The notes under the pieces were generated by a model. It ran no database searches and had not been told where the DNA came from. It was given only the letters and a program-made list of their open reading frames with translations. Below, piece by piece: positions 19,703 to 29,085 of a stretch of DNA of 64,000 nucleotides (position 1 is its first letter; each line of letters begins with the position of its first letter). Both the position numbers and the translations under genes were made by a program. This stretch comes from Acidobacteriaceae bacterium (GTDB lineage Bacteria > Acidobacteriota > Terriglobia > Terriglobales > Acidobacteriaceae): assembly GCA_027449965.1 (NCBI GenBank), contig DAIDKP010000013.1:62001-126000 (forward strand). The letters are read 5' to 3'.

Positions 19703-22456
19703 ATGAACCCCAAACTTGTTGCGCTCTTTCTGTTTTCGTTCTTCGCCGGTCACGCCTGTGCGTTTTCCTCGCCCTGCTCCATTCCTCAGCCCAGGCTGCG
19801 CGTCAACCGTGCTGACATCTTTTCCGATCAGCAGGAGCAGTGGCTCGGCGATGCGCAGGCCGATATGGTTGAGCCGCGGTACATTCTGTTGCCAGCCGAC
19901 CAGAGTCAGTATCTGGACGAACTCGGGCAGCGCCTGCTCCGGCAGCTCCCGCCCACGCCCATCCACTACACTTTCCGCATCTTTGAGTCGCCGTATCTAC
20001 GGGCTTTTTCACTGGCTGGCGGTCATGTTTACATCAGCCGCAAGCTGATTATGGACGCGCAAAGCGAAGACGAACTGGCTGCCATGCTGGCGCAGGAGAT
20101 CGGCAGAATCTATATTCATCACGCTGCCTCTGCGGTAACGCGCTTCATGGAAAGCACGATGGATGTGAAGCATCTGAGCGACCGCGCAGATGTGGAAAAC
20201 AAATTGGAGCGCATGTTGAATATGCCCTCCGATGAGTATGCGTATCTCTCGTTCGATGAGCAGCGCGATGACGATGTGCTGGCAGACCGGGTTGGCCTGT
20301 ACGCGATGATTCAGGCTCGCTTCAATCCCCGGGTCTTCCCGGAGTTTCTGGATCGCATCAACGACAATGGCGGTTACACCGGCAATTTCCTCACCGACTT
20401 GTTTGAGCTGACACCCATCATCAGCGAGCGGGTGCGCATGGCGAAGAAAGTTGTCGCTTCGCTGCCGAAGGGATGCAACCCGGATTACCATTCTGACGCG
20501 CAGGCTTTTCAGCGCTTTCAGCAGGCCATTGGAGAACAGCGAATCGATCCCTTTGTTGCGCCGACGCCGGGCCTCGAATCCGTCGCTTTGCAGCCGATTG
20601 CGCCGGTGCTGAAGCGTGTGATGCTTAGCCCGAACGGTAAATATGCGCTGGCCCAGGATGGCTTTCAGATTCATGTGCTTTCGACCAATCCTGCCAAGGT
20701 TTTGTTTTCCATCGACGCTTTTCAGGCCGAGAAAGCTCAGTTCACGCCAGACTCGCAGAGCGTCGTCTTCCACTACAACGATATGCACGTGGAAAAGTGG
20801 AAGATCGCTACCGGCCAGCCCACCAGCGTTCAGGACTTTGTGGATTACGCCGGATGCTTACAGACCAGCTTGTCCCCGGACGGCACGGCGATGGCCTGTG
20901 TCAGCCCTTACTTTACTCTGACCGGGAAGACGGTCTGGTTGAAGCTGGCCGACATCGTCAACGGGAAGATGCTTTACCAGAAGCACGATTTCTTTGATAA
21001 CTTCTCGAATACTCCCATTCAGGCCACCATGCGTTGGTCTCGGGATGGAAGATATTTCGTCGCTACCTCTGGATTGGCTGCGATGAGCTATGACCTGACG
21101 AAAAAGCAAACTGTGCATCTGGATGGCGTGCTTGGTGATCTACGTCAGCAGCGTTTTGTTTTTGTTGGTTCGAAGATGCTCTCCACCTGTGACTGGTCAT
21201 TTATAAACGGAGCCAGGAATCAGCTGTTTCAGATGTGTTACACAACCTTTCCCGATGGGCAGAAGCTGAGCCAATTCCAGTTACCTTACGGTGGGCTTCG
21301 CTCAGTGGCAGACAGCAATCATCTGCTCTTTGGTCCGCTTGCGCACTCCGCCGCCGCGCTCATCGATCCAACCAGCGAAAAGATTCAGGTTGAATTTCCT
21401 GACAGTGCAGTCGATCTGCTTGGCACAAAGGTTGCGTATGAGCTGCCTTCGGGCGGGGTTGGCATCGGTTCTCTGCACGGAGAGATTGGGAAGGTTGCCC
21501 TGCCGCAGAATCCGCTGACTGCGGTGGAAACGAGTGTCTTCAGTCCGGACGGACATTACGTGACGGTCTCCAATCCAGCGCGCGCTGCTGTGTGGGACAG
21601 CATCAGCGGAGCACGGCTTGCAGTTCGGCAACCGTTTTACACCGCGACCATCGACAACAACGGAGATCTCCATGCCAACACCACGGACCACGAGATCACC
21701 CGCACCTCAAATCCGTTTTTGTATCCCTTGCAGGTTGGAGATGTCGCTCTTTCCTTCGTGCCAACCGATGTCTATCAGGATTATGGCCAGTTCGTGCGCC
21801 TGGATGTGCAGGATGTGAAAACTCACGCGAAACTCTGGTCGAAGACCTTTATTCAGGGGGCGCCGCAGTTTGTTGCCGTCGATGCAGACTACTCGCTGCT
21901 CGTTACCAGTTTCAAGGGCTGGAGCGGCAACGGCAAATTGACCTACACCTCGGATCAGCGAAAGATGGCCCACATCTATCCATTTGGGACCGTCGTTGCT
22001 GTGATCTCCAATCGCACGGGCAAGATTGAGCATCAGCTTTTCAGTCCACAGCTCACAGCGCCAGACTGCCTGTGCGAATATCACTCCGCGGATCTCTTCG
22101 GAACCATGCTGGCGGTCTATGGCATCCATAACGAAACCACGGTCTATCAAGTGGCGACAGGTGAGCGCCTGTTTGCATTCTTTGGGCGCGCGCTGGCCGG
22201 TGACAATTCGCTGAGCCTTTTGGCTTCGACTGACCGGCTTCAGCAATTGAATATTTATGACGCGGCGAGTGGTCGTCGCGTGGCCCACTATATGCTCGAT
22301 CAGGCTGTCATCGCAGCTCATTTCGTTCCTGATCGACAGGAACTGCTTGCCTTGACCGCCTCGCAACATCTCTATCGCATCCATCTGGCCAGCCTGCTTT
22401 CACGCCAGCCCACGGAGAGCGCAGGGAAGGAAAGATCAGCATCGCATCCGCGCTGA
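19703..22456 (+). CDS. Exported M48-like (degenerate) protein with C-terminal WD40-like beta-propeller
   Basis: M48-like context SEDELAAMLAQEIGRIYIHHAA but HExxH replaced by QEIGR; C-terminal repeats such as LSPNGKYALAQDG, FSPDGHYVTVSN, SLSPDGTAMACVS. Confidence 0.75.
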   Translation: MNPKLVALFLFSFFAGHACAFSSPCSIPQPRLRVNRADIFSDQQEQWLGDAQADMVEPRYILLPADQSQYLDELGQRLLRQLPPTPIHYTFRIFESPYLRAFSLAGGHVYISRKLIMDAQSEDELAAMLAQEIGRIYIHHAASAVTRFMESTMDVKHLSDRADVENKLERMLNMPSDEYAYLSFDEQRDDDVLADRVGLYAMIQARFNPRVFPEFLDRINDNGGYTGNFLTDLFELTPIISERVRMAKKVVASLPKGCNPDYHSDAQAFQRFQQAIGEQRIDPFVAPTPGLESVALQPIAPVLKRVMLSPNGKYALAQDGFQIHVLSTNPAKVLFSIDAFQAEKAQFTPDSQSVVFHYNDMHVEKWKIATGQPTSVQDFVDYAGCLQTSLSPDGTAMACVSPYFTLTGKTVWLKLADIVNGKMLYQKHDFFDNFSNTPIQATMRWSRDGRYFVATSGLAAMSYDLTKKQTVHLDGVLGDLRQQRFVFVGSKMLSTCDWSFINGARNQLFQMCYTTFPDGQKLSQFQLPYGGLRSVADSNHLLFGPLAHSAAALIDPTSEKIQVEFPDSAVDLLGTKVAYELPSGGVGIGSLHGEIGKVALPQNPLTAVETSVFSPDGHYVTVSNPARAAVWDSISGARLAVRQPFYTATIDNNGDLHANTTDHEITRTSNPFLYPLQVGDVALSFVPTDVYQDYGQFVRLDVQDVKTHAKLWSKTFIQGAPQFVAVDADYSLLVTSFKGWSGNGKLTYTSDQRKMAHIYPFGTVVAVISNRTGKIEHQLFSPQLTAPDCLCEYHSADLFGTMLAVYGIHNETTVYQVATGERLFAFFGRALAGDNSLSLLASTDRLQQLNIYDAASGRRVAHYMLDQAVIAAHFVPDRQELLALTASQHLYRIHLASLLSRQPTESAGKERSASHPR

Positions 22457-22809
22457 GCAGCGGTGTCTTTCACGGAGAGCGCGTTGCATCCAGAGCTTGT
22501 TTCATCGACTCCTTTGCGGTTTCAGCAGGACAAGCCAGCGCAGCTTTTTCCGGGGTGAATGAAATCTCGTCAACTGTCTCGAAACGATGCAGAGATAAGA
22601 GCTGTGCGCCATTCTGTCGAAATGAAGGATGACGGATGAACTCGTCTTTGCCGACATTCTCCATGCGGAGGACATGGCTAGACCTATCCGAGTTGCAGCG
22701 CAGTGAGCGGCAGATGGAAGGCGGAGGACGATTGCGTGGATTCATTTCGATTCCAATTTCGCTCGGTCTGCTCTTCAGGTTGCGTGAGCCGCCCTTTACG
22801 GGGAGAGCC

Positions 22810-23670
22810 ATGATGCGACTGCTGATTACGATGGCAGCGCGTACGATGCGAGCTCTTCTGCTGATGCTTTTTGCTGCGGTGGGAACGATTCTGCTGGTGC
22901 GGTTCGCTCCTGGATTTTTTTCGGATGCGCGGGAGATGGATGCGCGATATGCGCAGGTGGCGCAGGCGGAGATGCAGATGGAAAGCGCTCGACAACAGCG
23001 GGTCAGCGTGACTGCAGCGAAGGCGCTGGAAGGATGGCTGCACGGCGACCTCGGCACGTCCCGCCAATACCAGACGCCTGTTGTCGATCTTCTGACTGCG
23101 CGAATTCCAGTCTCGGCGCTGCTGTTGGGCAAGGGCATTGTCTGCGGCTGGTTGCTGGCGATTTGCGCTGCACTGCCCATCAGTGGGCTGCGCGGAAAGA
23201 ACATTTTGTGGGGTGCTCCGTTCACGGTGTTGCTGGCGATTCCAGTAGCCGCGATGGCGACGGCGTGCATTGTTTCCGATGCAGGTGGCCCTGTGCTGGT
23301 GCTTTCTCTGCTGATTGCCGCCAGAGAGTTCAAGTTTCTGCAGAGTCTGCTGGAGAGCGCCTGGCGCTCACCGCATCTGTTGCTGGGTCGTGCGCAGGGA
23401 ATGCGCGCGCGCGCATTGTTGACGTTGCACATTCTTCCCAATCTTGCTCCGCAGTTATGCGCACTGGCGACGCTCTCGCTGGTGACGGCGCTGGGCGCAC
23501 TGATTCCTGTCGAAGTAGTCTTTACGGTGCCGGGAGTGGGCGAGCTTGCGTGGTCGGCAGTGATGAACCGTGATCTTCCCGTGCTGGCTACCATCAGCCT
23601 GCTGATGGCCTGCGCCGTGGGTCTGGCGGGATGGATCGCGCCGCGTCCGGCGATGCTGGAGGTGGCATGA
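22810..23670 (+). CDS. ABC transporter permease (Dpp/OppB-like)
   Basis: TM-rich; N-terminal LLMLFAAVGTILLVRFAPG; IPVEVVFTVPGVGELAWSAVMNRDLPVLATI is typical of DppB. Confidence 0.85.
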   Translation: MMRLLITMAARTMRALLLMLFAAVGTILLVRFAPGFFSDAREMDARYAQVAQAEMQMESARQQRVSVTAAKALEGWLHGDLGTSRQYQTPVVDLLTARIPVSALLLGKGIVCGWLLAICAALPISGLRGKNILWGAPFTVLLAIPVAAMATACIVSDAGGPVLVLSLLIAAREFKFLQSLLESAWRSPHLLLGRAQGMRARALLTLHILPNLAPQLCALATLSLVTALGALIPVEVVFTVPGVGELAWSAVMNRDLPVLATISLLMACAVGLAGWIAPRPAMLEVA

Positions 23671-24467
23671 AGAAGCTGCTCACTGCCGTCTTTCTGTTGC
23701 TGCTTGTGCTGGTTGCGGTGTTCACGCTGAGCTGGTCGCGCTGGAGCTATGCGGCGCAGGATCGCGAAGCTATTCTGGCGCCCACGACGGCCGTGCATCC
23801 GGCTGGCACCGATGAGCTGGGCCGCGATCGTCTGGTGCGGACGGCAGCGGCACTTCTGATTGGACTGACTGGGGCGACGCTGGCAGCGGCGATCAGCATT
23901 GTGGTAGCTGCAGGAGTTGGCTTGCTTGCCGGATTCAGTCCGCGTTGGATTGCCGCAGCGCTGATGTTTTTCAGCGATGGATTCCTGTCTTTGCCATGGC
24001 TGTTTTTTCTGATGATGGTCCGGTCGCTGCTGCCGCTGACGGCCTCTCCGCTGATGACGGCTGTGACAACCTTTGTTGTCCTTGCGTTTCTGGGCTGGCC
24101 AGCGTTTGCGCGGGCAATCTATCGCGGAGCACTGGGGATGCGTGGCTCGGAGTGGATGATTCAGGGACGCGCTTCCGGCCTGACAACGTGGCAACTGATG
24201 CGGCTGCATGTGGTTCCTCAGCTTCGCTCGTTGATCTGGCCGCAGTTTCTGATCTGTGTGCCGGCCTTCATCATGGCGGAAGCGAACCTGGGCGCGCTGG
24301 GGCTGGGAGTGGGGGAGCCAATACCGTCCTGGGGCGCGATGCTGATGGAGCTGGATAACACGGCGCTGCTGGTCAGTTCGCATTGGGTCTATCTGCCCAT
24401 TGCGTTGCTGGTGGTGGTGCTGATGATTCTGGAATCCTTTGCCAGCGAGGTGAAAGTCTATGCGTAG
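23667..24467 (+). CDS. ABC transporter permease (Dpp/OppC-like)
   Basis: HPAGTDELGRDRLVRTAAALLIGL signature; ANLGALGLGVGEPIPSWGAML; ATGA overlap with previous gene. Confidence 0.88.
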   Translation: MKKLLTAVFLLLLVLVAVFTLSWSRWSYAAQDREAILAPTTAVHPAGTDELGRDRLVRTAAALLIGLTGATLAAAISIVVAAGVGLLAGFSPRWIAAALMFFSDGFLSLPWLFFLMMVRSLLPLTASPLMTAVTTFVVLAFLGWPAFARAIYRGALGMRGSEWMIQGRASGLTTWQLMRLHVVPQLRSLIWPQFLICVPAFIMAEANLGALGLGVGEPIPSWGAMLMELDNTALLVSSHWVYLPIALLVVVLMILESFASEVKVYA

Positions 24468-26103
24468 CCAATACCGCTGTCGGTGTGCGCTATTTCTGTT
24501 GTGTCTCGCTGTCTGCGCGTCCTCGCCGGCGGCGTCGCGGCAGCCAGGTGAGCTGGTGTGGGCGATTCACTACGATCCATCCACCTTCGATCCGGCGAAG
24601 GTGGACGATCAGGCGTCGGAACTGGTGCGCTACCTGACAGGCGGCGTGCTTCTGCGCGTGAACCGGCTGACTCGAAAGCCCGAGCCGCAGCTTGCGGCAA
24701 GCTATGAGATCGCGTCTACGGGAAGACTGCTTGTCTTTCATCTGCGCAGCGGTTTGCGCTTTTCCGACGGTGCAGCCCTTACCTCAACGGATGTTGCGTG
24801 GTCGGTGCGGCGCGTGCTGGCGCCGCAGATACAATCAGTGGTGGCTGAAGAGTTTCTGTCGCCAGCCGCCGTCACCGTTGATACGCCGGATACGCTGACG
24901 GTGCGTGTGCATCTGCCCAGGCGCATTCCGGGTGTGGAGAGAATTTTTGACGAGATTGCGATTGAGCCAGCCAATCGCCCAAGTCAGGGACGCGTGACTT
25001 CCGGGCCGTTCGCGGTGGCAGAAGTCAAAAGCGGGCAGTATGTGGAGCTGCGGCGAAATGCGTATTATTGGCGTCGCGACGTGAGGGGCGTGCAACTGCC
25101 GTATACGACGGAAATCCGTCTTGAAATTCTGAACAATCGCGAGCAGGAGACAGCGGACTTCCTGCGCGGAGAAGTGGACCTGATCGACGGCTTGTCTCCG
25201 GAATACTTTGCCGTGGTTGCGCGGCGAGAAGCGCAGGCCGTTCACGATCTGGGTGCTTCGCTGAATACCGAGCAACTCTGGTTCAATCAATCGTCGTCTG
25301 CTCCGCTGCCCGATTTTGAGAAAGCATGGTTTCGGAATCGAGGCTTTCGCGTAGCCGTTTCACAGGCGATTCATCGCTCGGATCTGGCGCGCATCGCCTA
25401 CAACGGTCATGCGACGCCTGCCTTTGACTTTATCTCGCCCGCGAACCATCTTTGGCATGATGATGACCTGAAGTATCCGCGCGAGAATCTTGCTGATGCC
25501 GAGCGAATGCTGGCTGCGTCGGGATTTCATCGCAGCGGGAAGCAGCTTTATGACGTAGCCGGTCACCCGGTGCGATTCTCGATCCTCACCAATGCGGGCA
25601 ACGGCGCACGACAGAAGATGGCTTCGCTGATCCAGCAGGATCTTGCTGCTGCTGGAATGCAGGTGACCGTGGTGGAGCTGGATTTTCCGTCGCTGATTGA
25701 AAGTCTGATGCACAAGCAGGATTACGAAGCCTGTCTGCTGGGCGTATCGAATGCGGAGCCTGATCCAAGCTCGATGATGAACATGTGGCTTAGCTCGTCG
25801 CCGAATCATCAGTGGAATCCATCCCAAAAGACCCCGGCAACGCAGTGGGAGGCGGAGATTGATCGCCAGATGCAGTTGCAGGCGTCGAGTGCGTCGCAGA
25901 GGGAACGCAAGATGGCGATGGATCGTGTGCAGCAGATTGTGGCGGACCAGCAGCCGTTCATTTATCTGGTCTATCCGAATATGCTCGAAGCCGTCTCGCC
26001 GCAGTTGAGTGGTGTGGATGGAGCCATTCTGTCGCCGGGACCGGTCTGGAAGATTGATTTGATGCGGCGTCTGGATTTCCGTCCGCAGGCAGGTGGACGA
26101 TGA
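24460..26103 (+). CDS. ABC transporter substrate-binding protein, SBP family 5
   Basis: GELVWAIHYDPSTFDPAKVDDQASELVRYLTGGVLLRVNRLTRKPEPQLAASYE; signal peptide. Confidence 0.9.
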   Translation: MRSQYRCRCALFLLCLAVCASSPAASRQPGELVWAIHYDPSTFDPAKVDDQASELVRYLTGGVLLRVNRLTRKPEPQLAASYEIASTGRLLVFHLRSGLRFSDGAALTSTDVAWSVRRVLAPQIQSVVAEEFLSPAAVTVDTPDTLTVRVHLPRRIPGVERIFDEIAIEPANRPSQGRVTSGPFAVAEVKSGQYVELRRNAYYWRRDVRGVQLPYTTEIRLEILNNREQETADFLRGEVDLIDGLSPEYFAVVARREAQAVHDLGASLNTEQLWFNQSSSAPLPDFEKAWFRNRGFRVAVSQAIHRSDLARIAYNGHATPAFDFISPANHLWHDDDLKYPRENLADAERMLAASGFHRSGKQLYDVAGHPVRFSILTNAGNGARQKMASLIQQDLAAAGMQVTVVELDFPSLIESLMHKQDYEACLLGVSNAEPDPSSMMNMWLSSSPNHQWNPSQKTPATQWEAEIDRQMQLQASSASQRERKMAMDRVQQIVADQQPFIYLVYPNMLEAVSPQLSGVDGAILSPGPVWKIDLMRRLDFRPQAGGR

Positions 26104-26963
26104 GCGCGCCGGTGTTGCGAGTTCGACTGACGGCGGAGTATGGCAAACGAAGCGTGCTTCGAGATATCTGCTTGGATCTTTGTGCCGGGGATGCGCTGGG
26201 CATGGTTGGCTCAAGCGGCGCAGGAAAAACTACGCTGGTGATGGCGCTGCTGGGACTGCTCGCCTGGCGCGGCGGCAAAGCTTCGGGAGAGGTTCTCATT
26301 CACGGAAGAAATCTGCTGAGCATGACAGAGCGTGAGGTGCGGCGGATCCGTGGCAGGCTCATCAGCCTGATTCCGCAAAGCCCGATGACAGCGCTGAACC
26401 CCGCGGTCACGTTGCGAGCACATTTTGAAGCTGCTTGGCGCGCGCATGACAGCCAGGGGCGCGATGCGCTGGCCAGCCGCATGCGGGATGTTCTGGAAGA
26501 GGTACAGTTGCCCGCTGGAGACGAGGGATTTCTGCGTCGAAAGCCCGGCCAGATCAGCGTGGGGCAAGCCCAGCGAGTCCTGATTGCGCTGGCACTGCTG
26601 CATCGCCCTTCGATTCTGATCGCCGATGAGCCGACGAGCGCGCTTGATCCGGTGACGCAGGCGGAGATCGTGAAACTGTTGCAGCAGTTGACTCGTCGCC
26701 ACGGTGTGGCGCTGCTGTATATCTCTCATGATCTGGTGTCGGTTGTGCAGTTGTGCGACCGTCTGGCGGTGCTGCACGCAGGTACCATCGCGGAGTGCGT
26801 AACAATTGCGCAGATCGAGCAGGCTCGACATCCTGCAACCCTGGCGCTGTTTGGCTCGCTGCCGGTGCCGGTGCGGGTCTTGCTGGCGCACACCGCATCC
26901 AGGGAAACAGCAAAGGAAGATCGATGGGGTCGAGATCTTGTGTCTCCCCAGCAACGTTGCTGA
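26100..26963 (+). CDS. ABC transporter ATP-binding protein (Dpp/OppD-like), atypical signature motif
   Basis: Walker A GSSGAGKTT, Walker B ILIADEPTSALDP, signature ISVGQ instead of LSGGQ; ATGA overlap with previous gene. Confidence 0.88.
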   Translation: MSAPVLRVRLTAEYGKRSVLRDICLDLCAGDALGMVGSSGAGKTTLVMALLGLLAWRGGKASGEVLIHGRNLLSMTEREVRRIRGRLISLIPQSPMTALNPAVTLRAHFEAAWRAHDSQGRDALASRMRDVLEEVQLPAGDEGFLRRKPGQISVGQAQRVLIALALLHRPSILIADEPTSALDPVTQAEIVKLLQQLTRRHGVALLYISHDLVSVVQLCDRLAVLHAGTIAECVTIAQIEQARHPATLALFGSLPVPVRVLLAHTASRETAKEDRWGRDLVSPQQRC

Positions 26964-27156
26964 ACATTCTGGATGTGGCAAGAAGTTAATGCTTTGAAGG
27001 TACTGTCCGTAAATGGTTCATGCGCATACCACCTTCGTGATGAGAGGATTCTAAATTTCGCCTGTTGAAAATGGATTTTGCTCCGAAGAAAGGATTATTG
27101 GCAGCGCCTGCATTAGAAACTTCCAAGACATCATGGCGGCGCGGAAAGAGCAAAAC

Positions 27157-28938
27157 ATGAAACAACGAACAACAGGCAGCACGTTGTGGGGAAAAGCATT
27201 CGTGATCCTGTCTGCTTTTCTTCTATGCTCGAGTCTGGCTTTCGCAGGCTCGCGCAAGATATCGAAGGATCTGCAAGGGAAAGATCCCTCCAGCCGGGTG
27301 GACGTGATTGTGCAGTTCTATCAGGTGCCAACCGCGAAGTACCATCAAAAGATCATGGATCGCGGCGGCAAGCTCAAGCGGGAGCTTGGACATTTCAAGG
27401 GTGCCGCGTATTCGATGCCGGCTTCAGAACTGGAAGATCTGGCGAAGGACCCAGCAGTCAAATACATCTCGATGGATCGTCCGCTTCGTGGCTCAGGTAC
27501 GACAGCAACGACCTGGGTGCTTGACTATCACAATGAGACGATCAACTCATCGAATGCCTGGTCACAAGGTCTGACGGGTGCAGGCATTGGCGTTGCCGTC
27601 ATCGATAGTGGCATTGCCAACGTCTCTGATCTCAATGTTGCAAACGTCGTCTACAGTGAAGACTTCACAAACTCCGGAAGTCCGCTCGACCAGTATGGGC
27701 ATGGCACGCACGTGAGCGGAATCATTGCCGGAAACGGGAGCAACTCGACCGGCCCGACTGACAGTTACACCTTCAAGGGTATTGCTCAGGGGGTGAATCT
27801 GATCAACCTGCGTGTACTGGACCAGAGCGGAGCTGGCACGGACAGTGAAGTAATTGCAGCCATCCAGACTGCCATTCAGTTGAAGAGCACATATAACATC
27901 CGCGTCATCAACCTTTCGCTCGGGCGACCGGTGCTGGAAAGCTACATGACTGATCCTCTTTGTCAGGCAGTAGAACAGGCCTGGAAGGCGGGCATTGTTG
28001 TCGTGGTTGCAGCGGGTAACTACGGACGCGATAACGATGCCGGAACCTATGGCTACGGCACGATCACGGCGCCCGGCAATGATCCGTATGTGATTACGGT
28101 GGGAGCAATGAACACGATGGGAACGCCGGATCGCACGGACGATGTGCCGGCTTCCTACAGTTCAAAAGGGCCTTCAATTGCCGATCAGGTGGTGAAGCCG
28201 GATCTCGTTGCGCCAGGCAATCTGATTGTCTCTCTGTATACTCCACCGGATACGCTTGCCGTGGAGAATCCCACACATGAAATTCCCACTTCGCTCTACC
28301 AGACGAATGGAACGGCATCTGTTTCGCCCGCCTACTTCATTCTGAGTGGAACGAGCATGGCGACTCCGATGGTGAGTGCAACGGCTGCTTTGATGTTGCA
28401 GCAGAACGCTGCGCTGACTCCGGATCAGATCAAGGCGCGGCTGATGCTGACTGCGTTCAAGGATCTTGTCCAGGCGGCTACCGTAACGGATCCAACCACA
28501 GGCCAGACATTTAACGAGCAGGCAGATATCTTTACGGTTGGAGCAGGTTATCTGGACATTCGGGCCGCGTTGGGAAGCACAGTGCTGGCTCCGCCGACGG
28601 TAGGCAGCGCGATGTCTCCGACTGCGAGCATCTCGTCGTCCGGCAACGTGGTTCTGGTGAATGGCTCTTCTGTTCTGGGCAGCAGTGCGGCCACATGGAA
28701 CGTGCCCTCAGTGTGGGGGGACTCGATCTTTGGTGGGACGGACGCGCTGACGGGGGATGCCATTCTGTGGGGCACCGGAACTTTGACGGGGGATGCCATT
28801 CTGTGGGGAACGGACTCGCTCACTGGCGAAGCTATCCTCTGGGGAACGGGATCTTCGGTAAGCGATCTGAATCAGCTCTGGGGTCACCCAAAGACACAGG
28901 TAGATGCAAACAGCGTCTTGTGGGGCACCAAAAAGTAA
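27157..28938 (+). CDS. Secreted subtilisin-like serine protease (S8) with C-terminal WG-repeat tail
   Basis: Inhibitor-like pro-region; GVAVIDSGI, YGHGTHVSGIIAG, SGTSMATPMVSATAALM catalytic motifs. Confidence 0.93.
   Translation: MKQRTTGSTLWGKAFVILSAFLLCSSLAFAGSRKISKDLQGKDPSSRVDVIVQFYQVPTAKYHQKIMDRGGKLKRELGHFKGAAYSMPASELEDLAKDPAVKYISMDRPLRGSGTTATTWVLDYHNETINSSNAWSQGLTGAGIGVAVIDSGIANVSDLNVANVVYSEDFTNSGSPLDQYGHGTHVSGIIAGNGSNSTGPTDSYTFKGIAQGVNLINLRVLDQSGAGTDSEVIAAIQTAIQLKSTYNIRVINLSLGRPVLESYMTDPLCQAVEQAWKAGIVVVVAAGNYGRDNDAGTYGYGTITAPGNDPYVITVGAMNTMGTPDRTDDVPASYSSKGPSIADQVVKPDLVAPGNLIVSLYTPPDTLAVENPTHEIPTSLYQTNGTASVSPAYFILSGTSMATPMVSATAALMLQQNAALTPDQIKARLMLTAFKDLVQAATVTDPTTGQTFNEQADIFTVGAGYLDIRAALGSTVLAPPTVGSAMSPTASISSSGNVVLVNGSSVLGSSAATWNVPSVWGDSIFGGTDALTGDAILWGTGTLTGDAILWGTDSLTGEAILWGTGSSVSDLNQLWGHPKTQVDANSVLWGTKK
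28735..28842 (+). repeat. Three tandem 36-bp in-frame repeats (GTxxLTG(D/E)AILW)
   Basis: GTDALTGDAILW / GTGTLTGDAILW / GTDSLTGEAILW read directly from translation. Confidence 0.85.
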
Positions 28939-28962
28939 CTGGAATTGAGAAATACCCTTCGA

Positions 28963-29001
28963 TGGCCTTTGCCGGAAATGGATGTTATTCGGCAAAGGCC
29001 A
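28963..29001. terminator. Possible terminator hairpin downstream of the subtilase gene
   Basis: 12-bp perfect inverted repeat tggcctttgccg / 15-nt loop / cggcaaaggcca; no clear T-tract. Confidence 0.45.
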
Positions 29002-29085
29002 CTCGGAGAGGTAGGGAGATGTTCCTCTTGTAACGCAATCTCGCGGAAGTACTGAATTCCTGAATTCCTGGTTTGGAGGGCAACG

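Noticed and set aside
22470-24383. 637-aa minus-strand ORF
   Set aside because: Antisense to two clear ABC permease genes; low-complexity R/Q/H-rich translation without recognisable domains
28735-28842. Tandem 36-bp repeats considered as a CRISPR-like array
   Set aside because: In-frame, contiguous, no spacers; a protein repeat of the subtilase
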